Below are positions 55,588-64,000 of a stretch of DNA of 64,000 nucleotides, piece by piece. Where the stretch lies: positions 310,001 to 374,000 of the forward strand of contig JAFKKG010000010.1 of assembly GCA_017305715.1 (NCBI GenBank), given 5' to 3'. The first letter of the stretch is position 1, and each line of letters begins with the position of its first letter. The stretch comes from Hyphomicrobiales bacterium (GTDB lineage Bacteria; Pseudomonadota; Alphaproteobacteria; Rhizobiales; Xanthobacteraceae). The notes beneath the pieces are model-generated. The model ran no database searches. It was not told the origin of the DNA and was given only the letters and a program-made list of their open reading frames with translations. The translations under genes and the position numbers were made by a program.

Positions 55588-55700
55588 GCAGATGCTCCGT
55601 GCCGGCAATCCTGATGAGGCACTTACGGGCACAGGAAGTTAACCGGAGCTTGAGCCACTTTGCGGGATGTTGCGGGGAAGCTCACAGACATCTGCGGAAA

Positions 55701-55731
55701 CAAAAAAGGGCGACTCAAGGAGCCGCCCTTT
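55701..55731 (-). terminator. Rho-independent terminator of pckA
   Basis: Read on the minus strand, AAAGGGCGGCTC pairs with GAGTCGCCCTTT (one G-U pair) around a three-base loop and runs into a TTTTTT stretch. It begins 24 bases after the pckA stop codon. This is the clearest terminator in the window. Confidence 0.88.
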
Positions 55732-55754
55732 CAACTTCACAATCGGCTTGCGCC

Positions 55755-57371
55755 TTACTCCGCCGCGAGCTTGACCTCGGGGGCGGCGGCGCGGACGTCG
55801 GCGTCGACCTGGGCTTCGAACTTGGCAAAATTCTTCTGGAACATGCCGACCAGCGCGCGCGCGGTCTTGTCGAACTCGGCCTTGTCCTTCCAAGTGTTGA
55901 CGGGATCGAGGATGTCGGTGGGCACGCCCGGCAGCGCGGTCGGCACTGCAAAACCGAAATATTTGTCGGTGCGGAATTCGACGTTGCGGAGCGAGCCGTT
56001 CAGCGCAGCCGTCAGCAGGGCCCGGGTCACCTTGATCGGCATCCGGCTTCCGGTGCCGTATTTGCCACCGGTCCAGCCGGTGTTGACCAGCCAGCAGTCG
56101 ACATTGTGCCTGGCGATCAGCTCGCGCAGCATGTTGCCGTAGACGGAGGGATCGAGGGGAAGGAACGGCGAACCGAAGCAGGTGGAAAATTCCGGCTGCG
56201 GTTCGTTGCCGAGGCCGCGTTCGGTGCCGGCGACCTTTGCCGTGTAGCCGGACAGGAAGTGATACATCGCCTGCGCCGGCGTCAGCTTTGCGATCGGCGG
56301 CAACACGCCGAAGGCATCGGCCGCCAGCATCACGACGTTCTTCGGCTGGCCGGCGCGGCCGGTGCGCGAGGCGTTCGGGATGAAATCGAGCGGATAGGCC
56401 GAGCGGGTGTTTTCCGTCTTCGAGCCGTCGTCGAAATCGGGCACGCGGGTGCGCTCGTCGAGCACCACATTCTCCAGCACCGCGCCAAAACGGTTGGAGG
56501 CCGCGAAGATCTCGGGCTCGGCTTCCGGTGACAGCTTGATGCACTTGGCGTAGCAGCCGCCTTCGAAATTGAAGACGCCGTCCTTGCCCCAGCCATGCTC
56601 ATCGTCGCCGATCAGCGTGCGCTTGGGATCGGCCGACAAGGTCGTCTTGCCGGTGCCGGAGAGGCCGAAGAAGATCGCGGTGTCGCCGTCGGGGCCCACA
56701 TTGGCCGAGCAGTGCATCGGCAGCACGCCCTTGGCAGGCAGGTAATAGTTCAGCGTGGTGAACACGCTCTTCTTCATCTCGCCGGCATAGTAAGACCCGC
56801 CGATCAGGACGATCTTGCGGGCGAAATCGATCGCGACGACGTTCTCGGACTTGCAGCCATGGCGTTTGGGATCGGCGCGGAAGCTCGGCAGATCGATGAT
56901 GGTCAGCTCCGGCACGAAGCTTTGCAGCACGGAGGCCTCGGGGCGGATCAGCAGCGTGCGGATGAACAGCGAATGCCAGGCGAGCTCGGTGAAGACGCGG
57001 GTCTTGATCTGGAAGCTCGGATCGGCGCCACCAAAAAGGTCCTGCGCGAACAGCGTCATGCCCTCGGCGTGCTTGAGGAAATCGGCATAGAGCGCGTCGA
57101 ACTGTTCCGAGGTGATCGACTGGTTGCCGGCCCACCACATGTTCTTGTCGGTGGTGGCGTCGCGCACCGTGAACTTGTCCTTCGGGCTGCGGCCGGTGAA
57201 CTCGCCGGTGTCGGCGCAGAGCGCGCCATGAGCGGACAACACGGCTTCGCCCGATGAAAGCGAATGTTGGTAGAGCTGCGGCGCGCCCAGGTTCCAATGC
57301 ACCTGTTTGAGATTTTTTAAACCGAATTTGTCGGCGCCGAAGGCACCGTTACGTAGACCCGTCTCTTGCAC
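55755..57371 (-). CDS. pckA: Phosphoenolpyruvate carboxykinase (ATP)
   Basis: The 538-residue enzyme decarboxylates oxaloacetate to PEP, the entry step of gluconeogenesis on organic acids. The kinase-1a P-loop [20 protein letters not shown] is followed by [20 protein letters not shown], and the adenine-binding EVNRPFG-type region is near residues 400-440. Translation starts at a GTG at 57371 with GAGGAGGG seven bases before it. A strong terminator follows. It lies near chvI-chvG-hprK, as in other Rhizobiales, although two genes separate them here. Confidence 0.97.
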   Translation of the reverse strand: MQETGLRNGAFGADKFGLKNLKQVHWNLGAPQLYQHSLSSGEAVLSAHGALCADTGEFTGRSPKDKFTVRDATTDKNMWWAGNQSITSEQFDALYADFLKHAEGMTLFAQDLFGGADPSFQIKTRVFTELAWHSLFIRTLLIRPEASVLQSFVPELTIIDLPSFRADPKRHGCKSENVVAIDFARKIVLIGGSYYAGEMKKSVFTTLNYYLPAKGVLPMHCSANVGPDGDTAIFFGLSGTGKTTLSADPKRTLIGDDEHGWGKDGVFNFEGGCYAKCIKLSPEAEPEIFAASNRFGAVLENVVLDERTRVPDFDDGSKTENTRSAYPLDFIPNASRTGRAGQPKNVVMLAADAFGVLPPIAKLTPAQAMYHFLSGYTAKVAGTERGLGNEPQPEFSTCFGSPFLPLDPSVYGNMLRELIARHNVDCWLVNTGWTGGKYGTGSRMPIKVTRALLTAALNGSLRNVEFRTDKYFGFAVPTALPGVPTDILDPVNTWKDKAEFDKTARALVGMFQKNFAKFEAQVDADVRAAAPEVKLAAE

Positions 57372-57658
57372 GAAGACCCTCCTCGAACCCGCGTATCTTG
57401 ATCGCGCGAATGCCGCTAAACGCGCTTCTGTCGCGGTGACCCACTGAATATAGCCTTCCGGCTCCGGTCCGGCGACCTAATACTTGGCAACGCCGTGCTT
57501 GCCAAGCCGATCCCGTGTATTTTGGTTTATTCCAGCCAAGGCGTTGATTTGGATCAAACACTTGCTGCGAGGCAGGGCATTTTGCGCGCTTTCTGCGCGC
57601 GACCATCGGTCGCGATAGCGCTACCATCCGCTGTTGCGTCGCACAATCCCCGTTAACC

Positions 57659-60265
57659 TCAGCGGGCTGCGCCTTCGCCGATCAGCGCAAACGGCGCCCA
57701 GAACGCCGGATAGGCATTGCGGGGCGAGGAAGCATCATTGAGATAGGCCAGCATCGACTGACGCAGCGCTTCGGCGCGGCCGAGCTTGGGGTCCGCTTTG
57801 AGACGATCGAAGGTCGATGTGGTGAGGCGCGTGGCGGCCGCGGAATCCACCGCCCAGTGCGAGACCAACAGCGCACGCGCGCCGGCATAGAAGAACGATC
57901 GCGCCAGTCCGGAAAGCGCTTCGGCGCCGGGCTTGTCGCCGGCGATCGTGTTGCAGGCGGACAGCACCACCCAATCGGCATTGAGCTTGAGCTGCGCCAC
58001 TTCGCTTGACGTCAGCAGGCCATCGTCGAATTCGGACGGCTGCTTTGGAAGGCTCAACACCAGCGATGGTTCGGCGATCCCCTTCACGTCGCCGGCGACG
58101 AGACCATGGGTGGCGAAATAGACGATGCTGTAATCGGCGAGCCGGGCGCGCTTGACCGTGGTTTCGCTGGCATCCTCGCCGAGATGGATATCGGATACGG
58201 AAACGCCGAGATCTTTCGCGACCGCATTGAGCTCGTCCGCGGTGTCGGGCAGTTGCGCCAGCACCTGGGAGAGCCGCGCGCGGTCGACGCCGGCGCCCTG
58301 CCAGAAATCGGTATAGGCTGCGTTGGTGACGCTGCGCGCCGCGGACTTGATCGCCGCGCTACGCCTATCGCCGCTATTATCCCGGAGCGGGTTGAACAAG
58401 GGATCGCCGAAGCCGGTCATCGGCTTGGTGGTTTGATCCTTGCGGGCCAGCATGCGCAGCGTTTTCAGGCTCGCGACCGACGGCAATACCGATACGGCGT
58501 GGCGCTTGAGCAACCAGGCGGCATCGCGGTAGCCGTCGAGTTTTTCCGGGATCGCGGCCGGCGGCTTCTCCGTCACCAGCAAATGGAACGGCAGCGCCGT
58601 CAACGCGCCGGTGGGGACGATCAGGAGATTGCGCTTGTCCTTCACCAGTGGCTCGACGCCACCCAGCAGGTTGTTGTACAGCCCGTTGGCGCGTTCGAGA
58701 TTGAACAGAGCGGATTTTCCTGACGAATCGCTGGCATTGGCGACGTTCAATCCACGGCGGAAATCGGCGACCAACCCGTTCAGTGCTTCCGCGCCCTGCC
58801 CGATCGACTTCCAATCAAACCCTTCCCGCGTGATCGCGATGGTGTAGCTGTCCTTCGCCGTGACCGTAAGCAGCACGATCGCCTCATCGCCCGACAACAG
58901 CGACTGGATCTCCTTCGCCGTCATCGGCAACGGATTAGACAGCGCCGCGTAATCAGGGAATTCAGCCGACAGGGTCTTTTGCAGCGTCGGGCGTTCGGTC
59001 GAAACGGCCGCGAGTCTGGCTTTTATCTTCTGCTCGGCCGCAGGGTCGCGCTTCGAACGTTCTTTGGACACCGCCGCCACCACGGCCTTGTCCAGGGCCT
59101 CCGCTTCCGCGGCGAGATCCTGATCCCGGCGTACCAGTTCGGCGAGCCGATCGTTTCCGGCCGCGAGCCGCACGGCAAGCTTGTTCACGGCGGAGGCTGC
59201 CTGCGATTGGGTGCCACGCTGGATCGCGTCGAGCATCGCATCCATCGCCTGCTCGGCCGGTATCAGCCGGTTGCGTTCGGAATCCACCAGCACCGGCAGC
59301 ACGGCGCGCAGTTCACCGCGTCCGCTCGCGACCAGTTTTAGCGCCAGCGGCAACGCCTTCTCCGGGTAACCCGTCCGGGCCTCAAAGAGCGCGAGATTGT
59401 TCATGGATTTGGCGGTATCCGGATGGTCGGGGCCAACCGCGCGTTCACGGATCGCCAATGCCCGCTCGAACAGCCGCTCGGCGTCGCGGACGCGGTCGGT
59501 CGGCCCATCGTAGAGTTCGGCTAAATTATTCAGCGAACGCGCCACGTCGGGATGATCGGGGCCGAGCACCTTCTCGCGGATCGCCAGCGAACGCTTGATC
59601 AGCGGCTCCGCTGCCGCGAAATGGCCTTCGACCTTCTCGACCTGGCCGAGATTGTTCAGCAGCGTCGCCACCGCCGGATGCTCCGGACCCGCCACTTTCT
59701 CGTAGATCGCGAGCGCACGCTTGAACAATGGCTTGGAATCGTCATGGCGGCCCTGCTTCTCGTAATAGGTGCCGAGATTGTTCAGCGACTGCGCGACGTC
59801 GGGATGGGTGGGCCCCAGCGACTTCTCGCGGATCGAGAGCGCGCGCTTGAACAGCGGCTCGGCTTCGGCAAAGCGTTCCTGGCGCTGATAGAGCGCGGCG
59901 AGATTGTTCAACGCGGAAGCGATATCCGGTGAATCGGCCCCGGCCGTCTTCTCCAGGATCGCAATCGCCCGCTTGAACATCGGCTCGGCTTCGGCGTCCC
60001 TGCCCTGACTGCCATAGAGCTGCGCCAGATTGTTCAGCACCGCGCCGACGTCGCGATGCGAGGGGCCGTATTTCTTCTCCAGGGATTCCAGTTGGCTCTG
60101 CGCCAGCGCGACGGCGTCCGAATATTTTCCGGCGCGGCTGAGCTCGTTGATTTTGGCGGTGAGCGCTGCGGTGTCGCTCTTCTGTGCGGAAGACGGTGCG
60201 CTCAAGCAGGTGCTCGCGAGCAGCGCGACAACAAGCGAAAAGACCAATCGATGGCGGAAATTCAT
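57659..60265 (-). CDS. Secreted TPR-CHAT caspase-like protein
   Basis: The 868-residue protein has a signal peptide (HRLVFSLVVALLASTCLSAP). About six kinesin-light-chain-type TPR repeats of 42 residues follow (about 40-330), each like VLNNLAQLYGSQGRDAEAEP. A helical linker then leads to a C-terminal CHAT domain (about 560-868). The predicted catalytic dyad is His720 in YFATHGLVAG and Cys771 in VVLSACNTIAG. CHAT domains belong to the caspase-like clan and are often peptidases switched on by TPR-mediated recognition. Here the location is periplasmic or external, and no partner gene is adjacent. The target is unknown. Confidence 0.9.
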   Translation of the reverse strand: MNFRHRLVFSLVVALLASTCLSAPSSAQKSDTAALTAKINELSRAGKYSDAVALAQSQLESLEKKYGPSHRDVGAVLNNLAQLYGSQGRDAEAEPMFKRAIAILEKTAGADSPDIASALNNLAALYQRQERFAEAEPLFKRALSIREKSLGPTHPDVAQSLNNLGTYYEKQGRHDDSKPLFKRALAIYEKVAGPEHPAVATLLNNLGQVEKVEGHFAAAEPLIKRSLAIREKVLGPDHPDVARSLNNLAELYDGPTDRVRDAERLFERALAIRERAVGPDHPDTAKSMNNLALFEARTGYPEKALPLALKLVASGRGELRAVLPVLVDSERNRLIPAEQAMDAMLDAIQRGTQSQAASAVNKLAVRLAAGNDRLAELVRRDQDLAAEAEALDKAVVAAVSKERSKRDPAAEQKIKARLAAVSTERPTLQKTLSAEFPDYAALSNPLPMTAKEIQSLLSGDEAIVLLTVTAKDSYTIAITREGFDWKSIGQGAEALNGLVADFRRGLNVANASDSSGKSALFNLERANGLYNNLLGGVEPLVKDKRNLLIVPTGALTALPFHLLVTEKPPAAIPEKLDGYRDAAWLLKRHAVSVLPSVASLKTLRMLARKDQTTKPMTGFGDPLFNPLRDNSGDRRSAAIKSAARSVTNAAYTDFWQGAGVDRARLSQVLAQLPDTADELNAVAKDLGVSVSDIHLGEDASETTVKRARLADYSIVYFATHGLVAGDVKGIAEPSLVLSLPKQPSEFDDGLLTSSEVAQLKLNADWVVLSACNTIAGDKPGAEALSGLARSFFYAGARALLVSHWAVDSAAATRLTTSTFDRLKADPKLGRAEALRQSMLAYLNDASSPRNAYPAFWAPFALIGEGAAR

Positions 60266-60365
60266 GATGCGGACTTAACCTCTCGACGCAGGCGTCGAGT
60301 AGGTCGCGCCAATTGCCGCAGCCGTTCAAATCCGCCGCGCGTGGTGGCTTGTGGCTTGGCTGGCT

Positions 60366-61112
60366 TTAAGGCGTGGCCGGCTCCTTGGCGCGCGCCTCGC
60401 CCGCCAGTCTCACCAGCATCTTGCGCAGGGCTGTCCCGCTCGTGACCCGTTCCGGGAAATCCAGCCGCAGCGTCGCGGAGCCGGCCTGCATGTCCATCCC
60501 ATCGGGGTCGCAGCCGGTGCAGGCCCAGTCGGCGCTGTCGGCCCCGAGCAGCCGCGTGGCGTAGAGGTTCATCGCCTCGCGGTGGTCCTCGTTCATGTGT
60601 TCCACGGCCCCCTGCTCGGCTTCCAGCAGCCCCTCGGCATCGCTGAGTTCGGTCAGGAACTGCGCCGGTTTGAGGTCGATGATCCGGCCAAACCCGGCGA
60701 CGAGATGGGCCCCAAGCGGCAGGATCCGGAAGAACGAAAAATCCTTAAAGTCTACAAAGACTTCCGCGGACGGATGGGCGTTGAGGTAGCGCCGGCGCAG
60801 GATTTCGACCTGATCCTCCGCAGCCTCCTCGGCCCGGCCCGCCAGCATGATCCGGGCACCCTCCAGGGGATCGCCGGCGACCCGCTCGTCGAGCATCAGC
60901 GAAACCCTGTTGTCGCCGAGGATATTCTTCGTATGCAGCGCCAGCCGCGAGATCAGCAGGATCGGCGCGGCGTCGTAATGGCTGGCGACATTGACCAGCG
61001 AGCAATAGGGGTCGCCGCTGCCGGCCATCAGGGTTGCCAGCGCCCCCTGTCGGCTCCGGCGCAGCAGTGAGCGGGCCAGTCTGGATGGGTCGAAATCAGC
61101 GGTCGGTTGCAT
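60366..61112 (-). CDS. HugZ-like pyridoxamine-oxidase-fold protein
   Basis: The 248-residue protein has an N-terminal split-barrel FMN-binding-like domain (RSRQGALATLMAGSGDPYCS; NRVSLMLDERVAGDP) and a C-terminal DUF2470 domain with VEHMNEDHREAMNLYA. This is the layout of HugZ/HutZ heme-degrading proteins that release iron from heme. A role in heme or flavin chemistry is likely but not certain, since no heme-uptake genes are nearby. It is divergent from chvI. Confidence 0.87.
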   Translation of the reverse strand: MQPTADFDPSRLARSLLRRSRQGALATLMAGSGDPYCSLVNVASHYDAAPILLISRLALHTKNILGDNRVSLMLDERVAGDPLEGARIMLAGRAEEAAEDQVEILRRRYLNAHPSAEVFVDFKDFSFFRILPLGAHLVAGFGRIIDLKPAQFLTELSDAEGLLEAEQGAVEHMNEDHREAMNLYATRLLGADSADWACTGCDPDGMDMQAGSATLRLDFPERVTSGTALRKMLVRLAGEARAKEPATP

Positions 61113-61339
61113 CGGGATGTCCAGCCATCTTATTGCAAAAAAGGGCCTTTTCTCGGGCCTTGAGGGTGGTATATGGGGGCCAGGAACGAAACCATGAACT
61201 TCCCGCAGAAGCGTTTTTGCGGAACTCGGTCACACTTCAGCCCAGCTTGCATTGCTCGTTGACCGCGTACGAAGCCCATTTATACGGCGCATAGCTGAAT
61301 TGCCCGCCGTTAAGCCACTTCTCTTTCGAAAGCAGGCTC

Positions 61340-62041
61340 ATGCCCACAATCGCCTTGGTCGATGACGACCGCAACATTCTCACTTCCGTCTCGATCGCGC
61401 TCGAAGCCGAAGGCTATCGCATCATGACGTACACGGATGGTGCGTCGGCGCTCGACGGCTTCCGGACCTCCCCGCCCGACCTTGCGATCCTCGACATCAA
61501 GATGCCGCGCATGGACGGCATGGAAACGTTGCGGCGGCTGCGGCAGAAGTCCGATCTGCCGGTGATCTTCCTCACCTCCAAGGATGAAGAAATCGACGAA
61601 TTGTTCGGCCTCAAGATGGGCGCCGACGATTTCATCCGCAAGCCGTTCTCCCAGCGCCTCTTGGTCGAACGCGTCAAGGCCGTGCTGCGCCGTGGCCAGC
61701 CCAAGGATCCGACCGCCGCGCCGAAGGAGCCGGATGCGCGTGCGCTGGACCGCGGCCTGCTGCGGATGGATCCGGAACGCCACACCTGCACCTGGAAGAA
61801 CGAGCCGGTGACGCTGACGGTGACCGAATTCCTGATCCTGCAGGCGCTGGCCACCCGGCCCGGCGTGGTGAAGAGCCGCAATGCGCTGATGGACGCGGCC
61901 TATGACGATCAGGTCTATGTCGACGACCGCACCATCGACAGCCACATCAAGCGGCTGCGCAAGAAATTCAAGGTGGTGGACGACGATTTCGAGATGATCG
62001 AGACGCTTTACGGGGTCGGCTACCGCTTCAAGGAAGCCTGA
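61340..62041 (+). CDS. chvI: Response regulator ChvI
   Basis: The 233-residue OmpR-family regulator has a receiver domain with phosphoacceptor Asp52 ([13 protein letters not shown]), Asp8/9, Thr near 80 ([12 protein letters not shown]) and Lys near 102 (RKPFS). A winged-helix DNA-binding domain follows ([34 protein letters not shown]). The [20 protein letters not shown] segment is characteristic of ChvI. With ChvG and ExoR it controls acid response, envelope and symbiosis or virulence genes in Rhizobiales. chvG follows on the same strand. Confidence 0.95.
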   Translation: MPTIALVDDDRNILTSVSIALEAEGYRIMTYTDGASALDGFRTSPPDLAILDIKMPRMDGMETLRRLRQKSDLPVIFLTSKDEEIDELFGLKMGADDFIRKPFSQRLLVERVKAVLRRGQPKDPTAAPKEPDARALDRGLLRMDPERHTCTWKNEPVTLTVTEFLILQALATRPGVVKSRNALMDAAYDDQVYVDDRTIDSHIKRLRKKFKVVDDDFEMIETLYGVGYRFKEA

Positions 62042-62113
62042 TTTCTCCTCTTTGAATGGCTTCCGTAAGCCGCGCTTTGCAGGGATAGTCGAGACAACCG
62101 GCAGTTTTCGCCA

Positions 62114-63925
62114 TTGCTAGATCGAACGCAGCCTGATCCGGGCCGAAACGACGAGGACGCGTCTGCGCCGCTCGATCGGGATCACGTTGCCGACGACAAG
62201 GTGCAGAGCCAGGGCTGGCGGCGGCCGCTCGGCTGGCTGCGCCGCGCCGGGCAGTTCTTCTTCGCGCTGTCTTTTTCCAGCCTCACGCGCCGCATCGTCT
62301 CGCTCAACCTGGCCGGCCTCGTGGCGCTGGTCGCGAGCATTCTCTATCTCTCGCAATTCCGCGCCGGCCTGATCGAGGCGCGTGCGCAGAGTCTGCTGGT
62401 CTATGCCGAGATCATCTCGGAAGCGATCGCGACCTCGGCCACCGTCGAGGGCGGCACCATCACCGTCGATCCCGACCGCCTGCTCGATCTGAAGCCCGGT
62501 GAAAGCTATGGCGTGCCGGACGAGTATTCCGACTTCCCGATCAACCCGGAACGCGTCGCACCGGTGCTGCGCCGCCTGATCGCGCCGACCAAGACGCGCG
62601 CCCGCATTTTCGATCGCGAGGGCGGGCTGATCCTGGACAGCCGCAATCTGTTTGCCCGCGGCGACGTGCTGCGCTTCGAATTGCCGCCGCCGCTGGCCGG
62701 CAAGCCCAATATCGCCGAGCGCACGCTGACCGCGATCCGCACCTGGTTCAATCGCGGCGACCTGCCGATCTATCGCGAACTCGGACCGGAGGGCGGCAAG
62801 GGCTATCAGGAAGTCGCCCAGTCGCTGGACGGCCAGAAGAGCAGCATGATCCGCGTCAACGAACGCGGCGCGGTGATCGTGTCGGTCGCCGTGCCGGTGC
62901 AGCACTTCCGCGCGGTGCGCGGTGCGCTGATGCTCACGACCCAGGGCGACGACATCGACCAGATGGTCGGCGCCGAACGCTGGGCGATCCTGAAAATCGG
63001 CGGCGTCGCCTCCGCCGTCATGATCGTGTTGTCGCTGCTGCTGGCGAGCACGATCGCCGGCCCGGTGCGGCGCCTCGCCGATGGCGCCGAGCGCGTCCGC
63101 CGCCGCATCCAGACCCGCGTCGAGATTCCCGACTTCACCCGCCGCCGCGACGAGATCGGCCATCTCTCCGGCGCGCTGCGCGACATGACCAATGCGCTCT
63201 ATAGCCGCATCGAGGCGATCGAAATGTTCGCCGCCGATGTTGCCCATGAACTGAAGAATCCGCTGACCTCATTGCGCTCGGCGGTGGAAACGCTGCCGCT
63301 GGCGCGCAACGAAAACAGCCGCGCGCGACTGCTCGCCGTGATCGAACACGACGTGCGAAGGCTCGACCGGCTGATCTCCGATATCTCCGACGCCAGCCGC
63401 CTCGATGCCGAATTACAGCGGCAGGACATGGCGCCGGTCGATCTGCGCCGGCTGCTGGTGACGCTGACCTCGGTCGCCAATGAAACCAAACTCGGCCATG
63501 ACGTCGCGGTCGAGGCGCGCTTCGAGGGCCGCACCCCGACGGACCCCTTCTCGGTGCCCGGCCATGATTCACGGCTCGGCCAGGTGATTTCCAACCTGCT
63601 GTCGAATGCGCAATCCTTCTCGCACGCCGGCGGCAAGGTGCGCATCGTCTGCCGCCGCGTGCGCTCGGAAATCGAGATAGTGGTGGATGACGACGGCCCG
63701 GGCATCGGCGAGGATGCGCTCGAGCGCATCTTCGAGCGCTTCTATACCGACCGGCCGCATCAGGGTTTTGGCCAGAATTCGGGTCTTGGCCTGTCGATCT
63801 CCAAGCAGATCATCGAGGCCCATGGCGGCCGCATCTGGGCCGAGAATCGTCCCGGCCCGGCCGACGAGGACGGCAACCCGACAGTGTCGGGCGCCCGCTT
63901 CGTGGTACGGTTACCGGCGCCATGA
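62114..63925 (+). CDS. chvG: Sensor histidine kinase ChvG/ExoS
   Basis: The 603-residue partner of ChvI has a first membrane helix near residues 60-80 and a periplasmic domain of about 210 residues, where ExoR binds in relatives. A second helix near 296-316 precedes a HAMP domain. The H-box is MFAADVAHELKNPLTSLRSA with His378. The ATPase motifs are LSNLLSNAQSFSH, VDDDGPGIGED and GFGQNSGLGLSISKQI. It starts at a TTG at 62114. Its stop overlaps the hprK ATG (ATGA), indicating translational coupling. Confidence 0.95.
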   Translation: MLDRTQPDPGRNDEDASAPLDRDHVADDKVQSQGWRRPLGWLRRAGQFFFALSFSSLTRRIVSLNLAGLVALVASILYLSQFRAGLIEARAQSLLVYAEIISEAIATSATVEGGTITVDPDRLLDLKPGESYGVPDEYSDFPINPERVAPVLRRLIAPTKTRARIFDREGGLILDSRNLFARGDVLRFELPPPLAGKPNIAERTLTAIRTWFNRGDLPIYRELGPEGGKGYQEVAQSLDGQKSSMIRVNERGAVIVSVAVPVQHFRAVRGALMLTTQGDDIDQMVGAERWAILKIGGVASAVMIVLSLLLASTIAGPVRRLADGAERVRRRIQTRVEIPDFTRRRDEIGHLSGALRDMTNALYSRIEAIEMFAADVAHELKNPLTSLRSAVETLPLARNENSRARLLAVIEHDVRRLDRLISDISDASRLDAELQRQDMAPVDLRRLLVTLTSVANETKLGHDVAVEARFEGRTPTDPFSVPGHDSRLGQVISNLLSNAQSFSHAGGKVRIVCRRVRSEIEIVVDDDGPGIGEDALERIFERFYTDRPHQGFGQNSGLGLSISKQIIEAHGGRIWAENRPGPADEDGNPTVSGARFVVRLPAP

Positions 63926-64000
63926 CGAGCCCAAGCGTGCACGCCTCGGCCGTGCTGGTGGGCGACCGTGCCGTCCTGATCCGCGGCCCCTCGGGCTCCG
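63922..64000 (+). CDS. hprK: HPr kinase/phosphorylase, truncated by window end
   Basis: Only the first 26 codons are present: MTSPSVHASAVLVGDRAVLI then RGPSGS, the start of the Walker A motif. The short alphaproteobacterial HprK begins this way. The position directly after chvG matches the conserved chvI-chvG-hprK-PTS order in Rhizobiales. HprK phosphorylates HPr of the regulatory PTS, linking carbon status with other controls. The remainder lies outside the window, so integrity cannot be judged. Confidence 0.85.
   Translation, partial: MTSPSVHASAVLVGDRAVLIRGPSGS

Noticed and set aside
62117-63247. 376-codon minus-strand frame opposite chvG
   Set aside because: It is the complement of the well-supported chvG gene and has low-complexity Asp/Arg/Ala composition.

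Overview
The window is high-GC chromosomal DNA of an alphaproteobacterium, most likely a Bradyrhizobium/Rhodopseudomonas-type member of the Nitrobacteraceae. Three things point there: the rpmH-rnpA-yidC-engB-argB block, the chvI-chvG-hprK block with pckA nearby, and many dispersed palindromic repeats of the kind typical of Bradyrhizobium. The assignment is inference from gene content and order; no search was run.

Layout. Bases 1-5950 are gene-poor and look accessory. They hold an FAD monooxygenase, a methyl-accepting chemotaxis protein with an HBM-type sensor domain, small doubtful ORFs, and two decayed reading frames next to a tRNA-Arg(ACG). One of these resembles the N-terminus of a tyrosine integrase. 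From 6.2 kb the DNA is core chromosome: an orphan sensor kinase, then rpmH-rnpA-yidC-engB-DUF423-argB with a DUF1036 protein, a HAD pyrimidine nucleotidase, dapD, two tandem DUF805 membrane proteins and dapE. A PEP-CTERM protein and a divergent LuxR regulator separate dapE from truA-fmt-def. Next come rmuC, an AmpG-like permease, and the minus-strand group dnaX-ybaB-recR followed by two paralogous secreted proteins. The SRP RNA lies upstream of dnaX.

From 29.6 to 46 kb are a HIT protein, nudC, a PfkB kinase, an Lrp/AsnC regulator with a near-consensus operator, phosphomannomutase, a retropepsin-like protease, hrpB, UDP-glucose dehydrogenase, an acyltransferase, polA, a LysE exporter, a GST and pyrE. 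From 46 to 64 kb are a DUF2865 protein, small secreted or membrane proteins, an SMR transporter, glycogen phosphorylase, a thioesterase, a TetR/NAD(P)-binding divergent pair around a perfect 27-bp palindrome, arginase, pckA, a secreted TPR-CHAT protein, a HugZ-like protein, and chvI-chvG followed by the first 79 bases of hprK.

The genes fall into a few functional groups: protein synthesis and export (rpmH, rnpA, yidC, fmt, def, ffs, truA), lysine and cell-wall precursors (dapD, dapE, ampG), DNA replication and repair (dnaX, recR, polA, rmuC), envelope sugars (pgm, ugd, acyltransferase), and carbon control (pckA, glgP, chvGI, hprK). No CRISPR array, intact insertion sequence or obvious new multi-gene system was found. 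The most interesting single observations are a DNA polymerase I whose proofreading residues are replaced, a DnaX lacking most zinc-ligand cysteines, the TetR palindrome, the Lrp box and the lone secreted TPR-CHAT protein.
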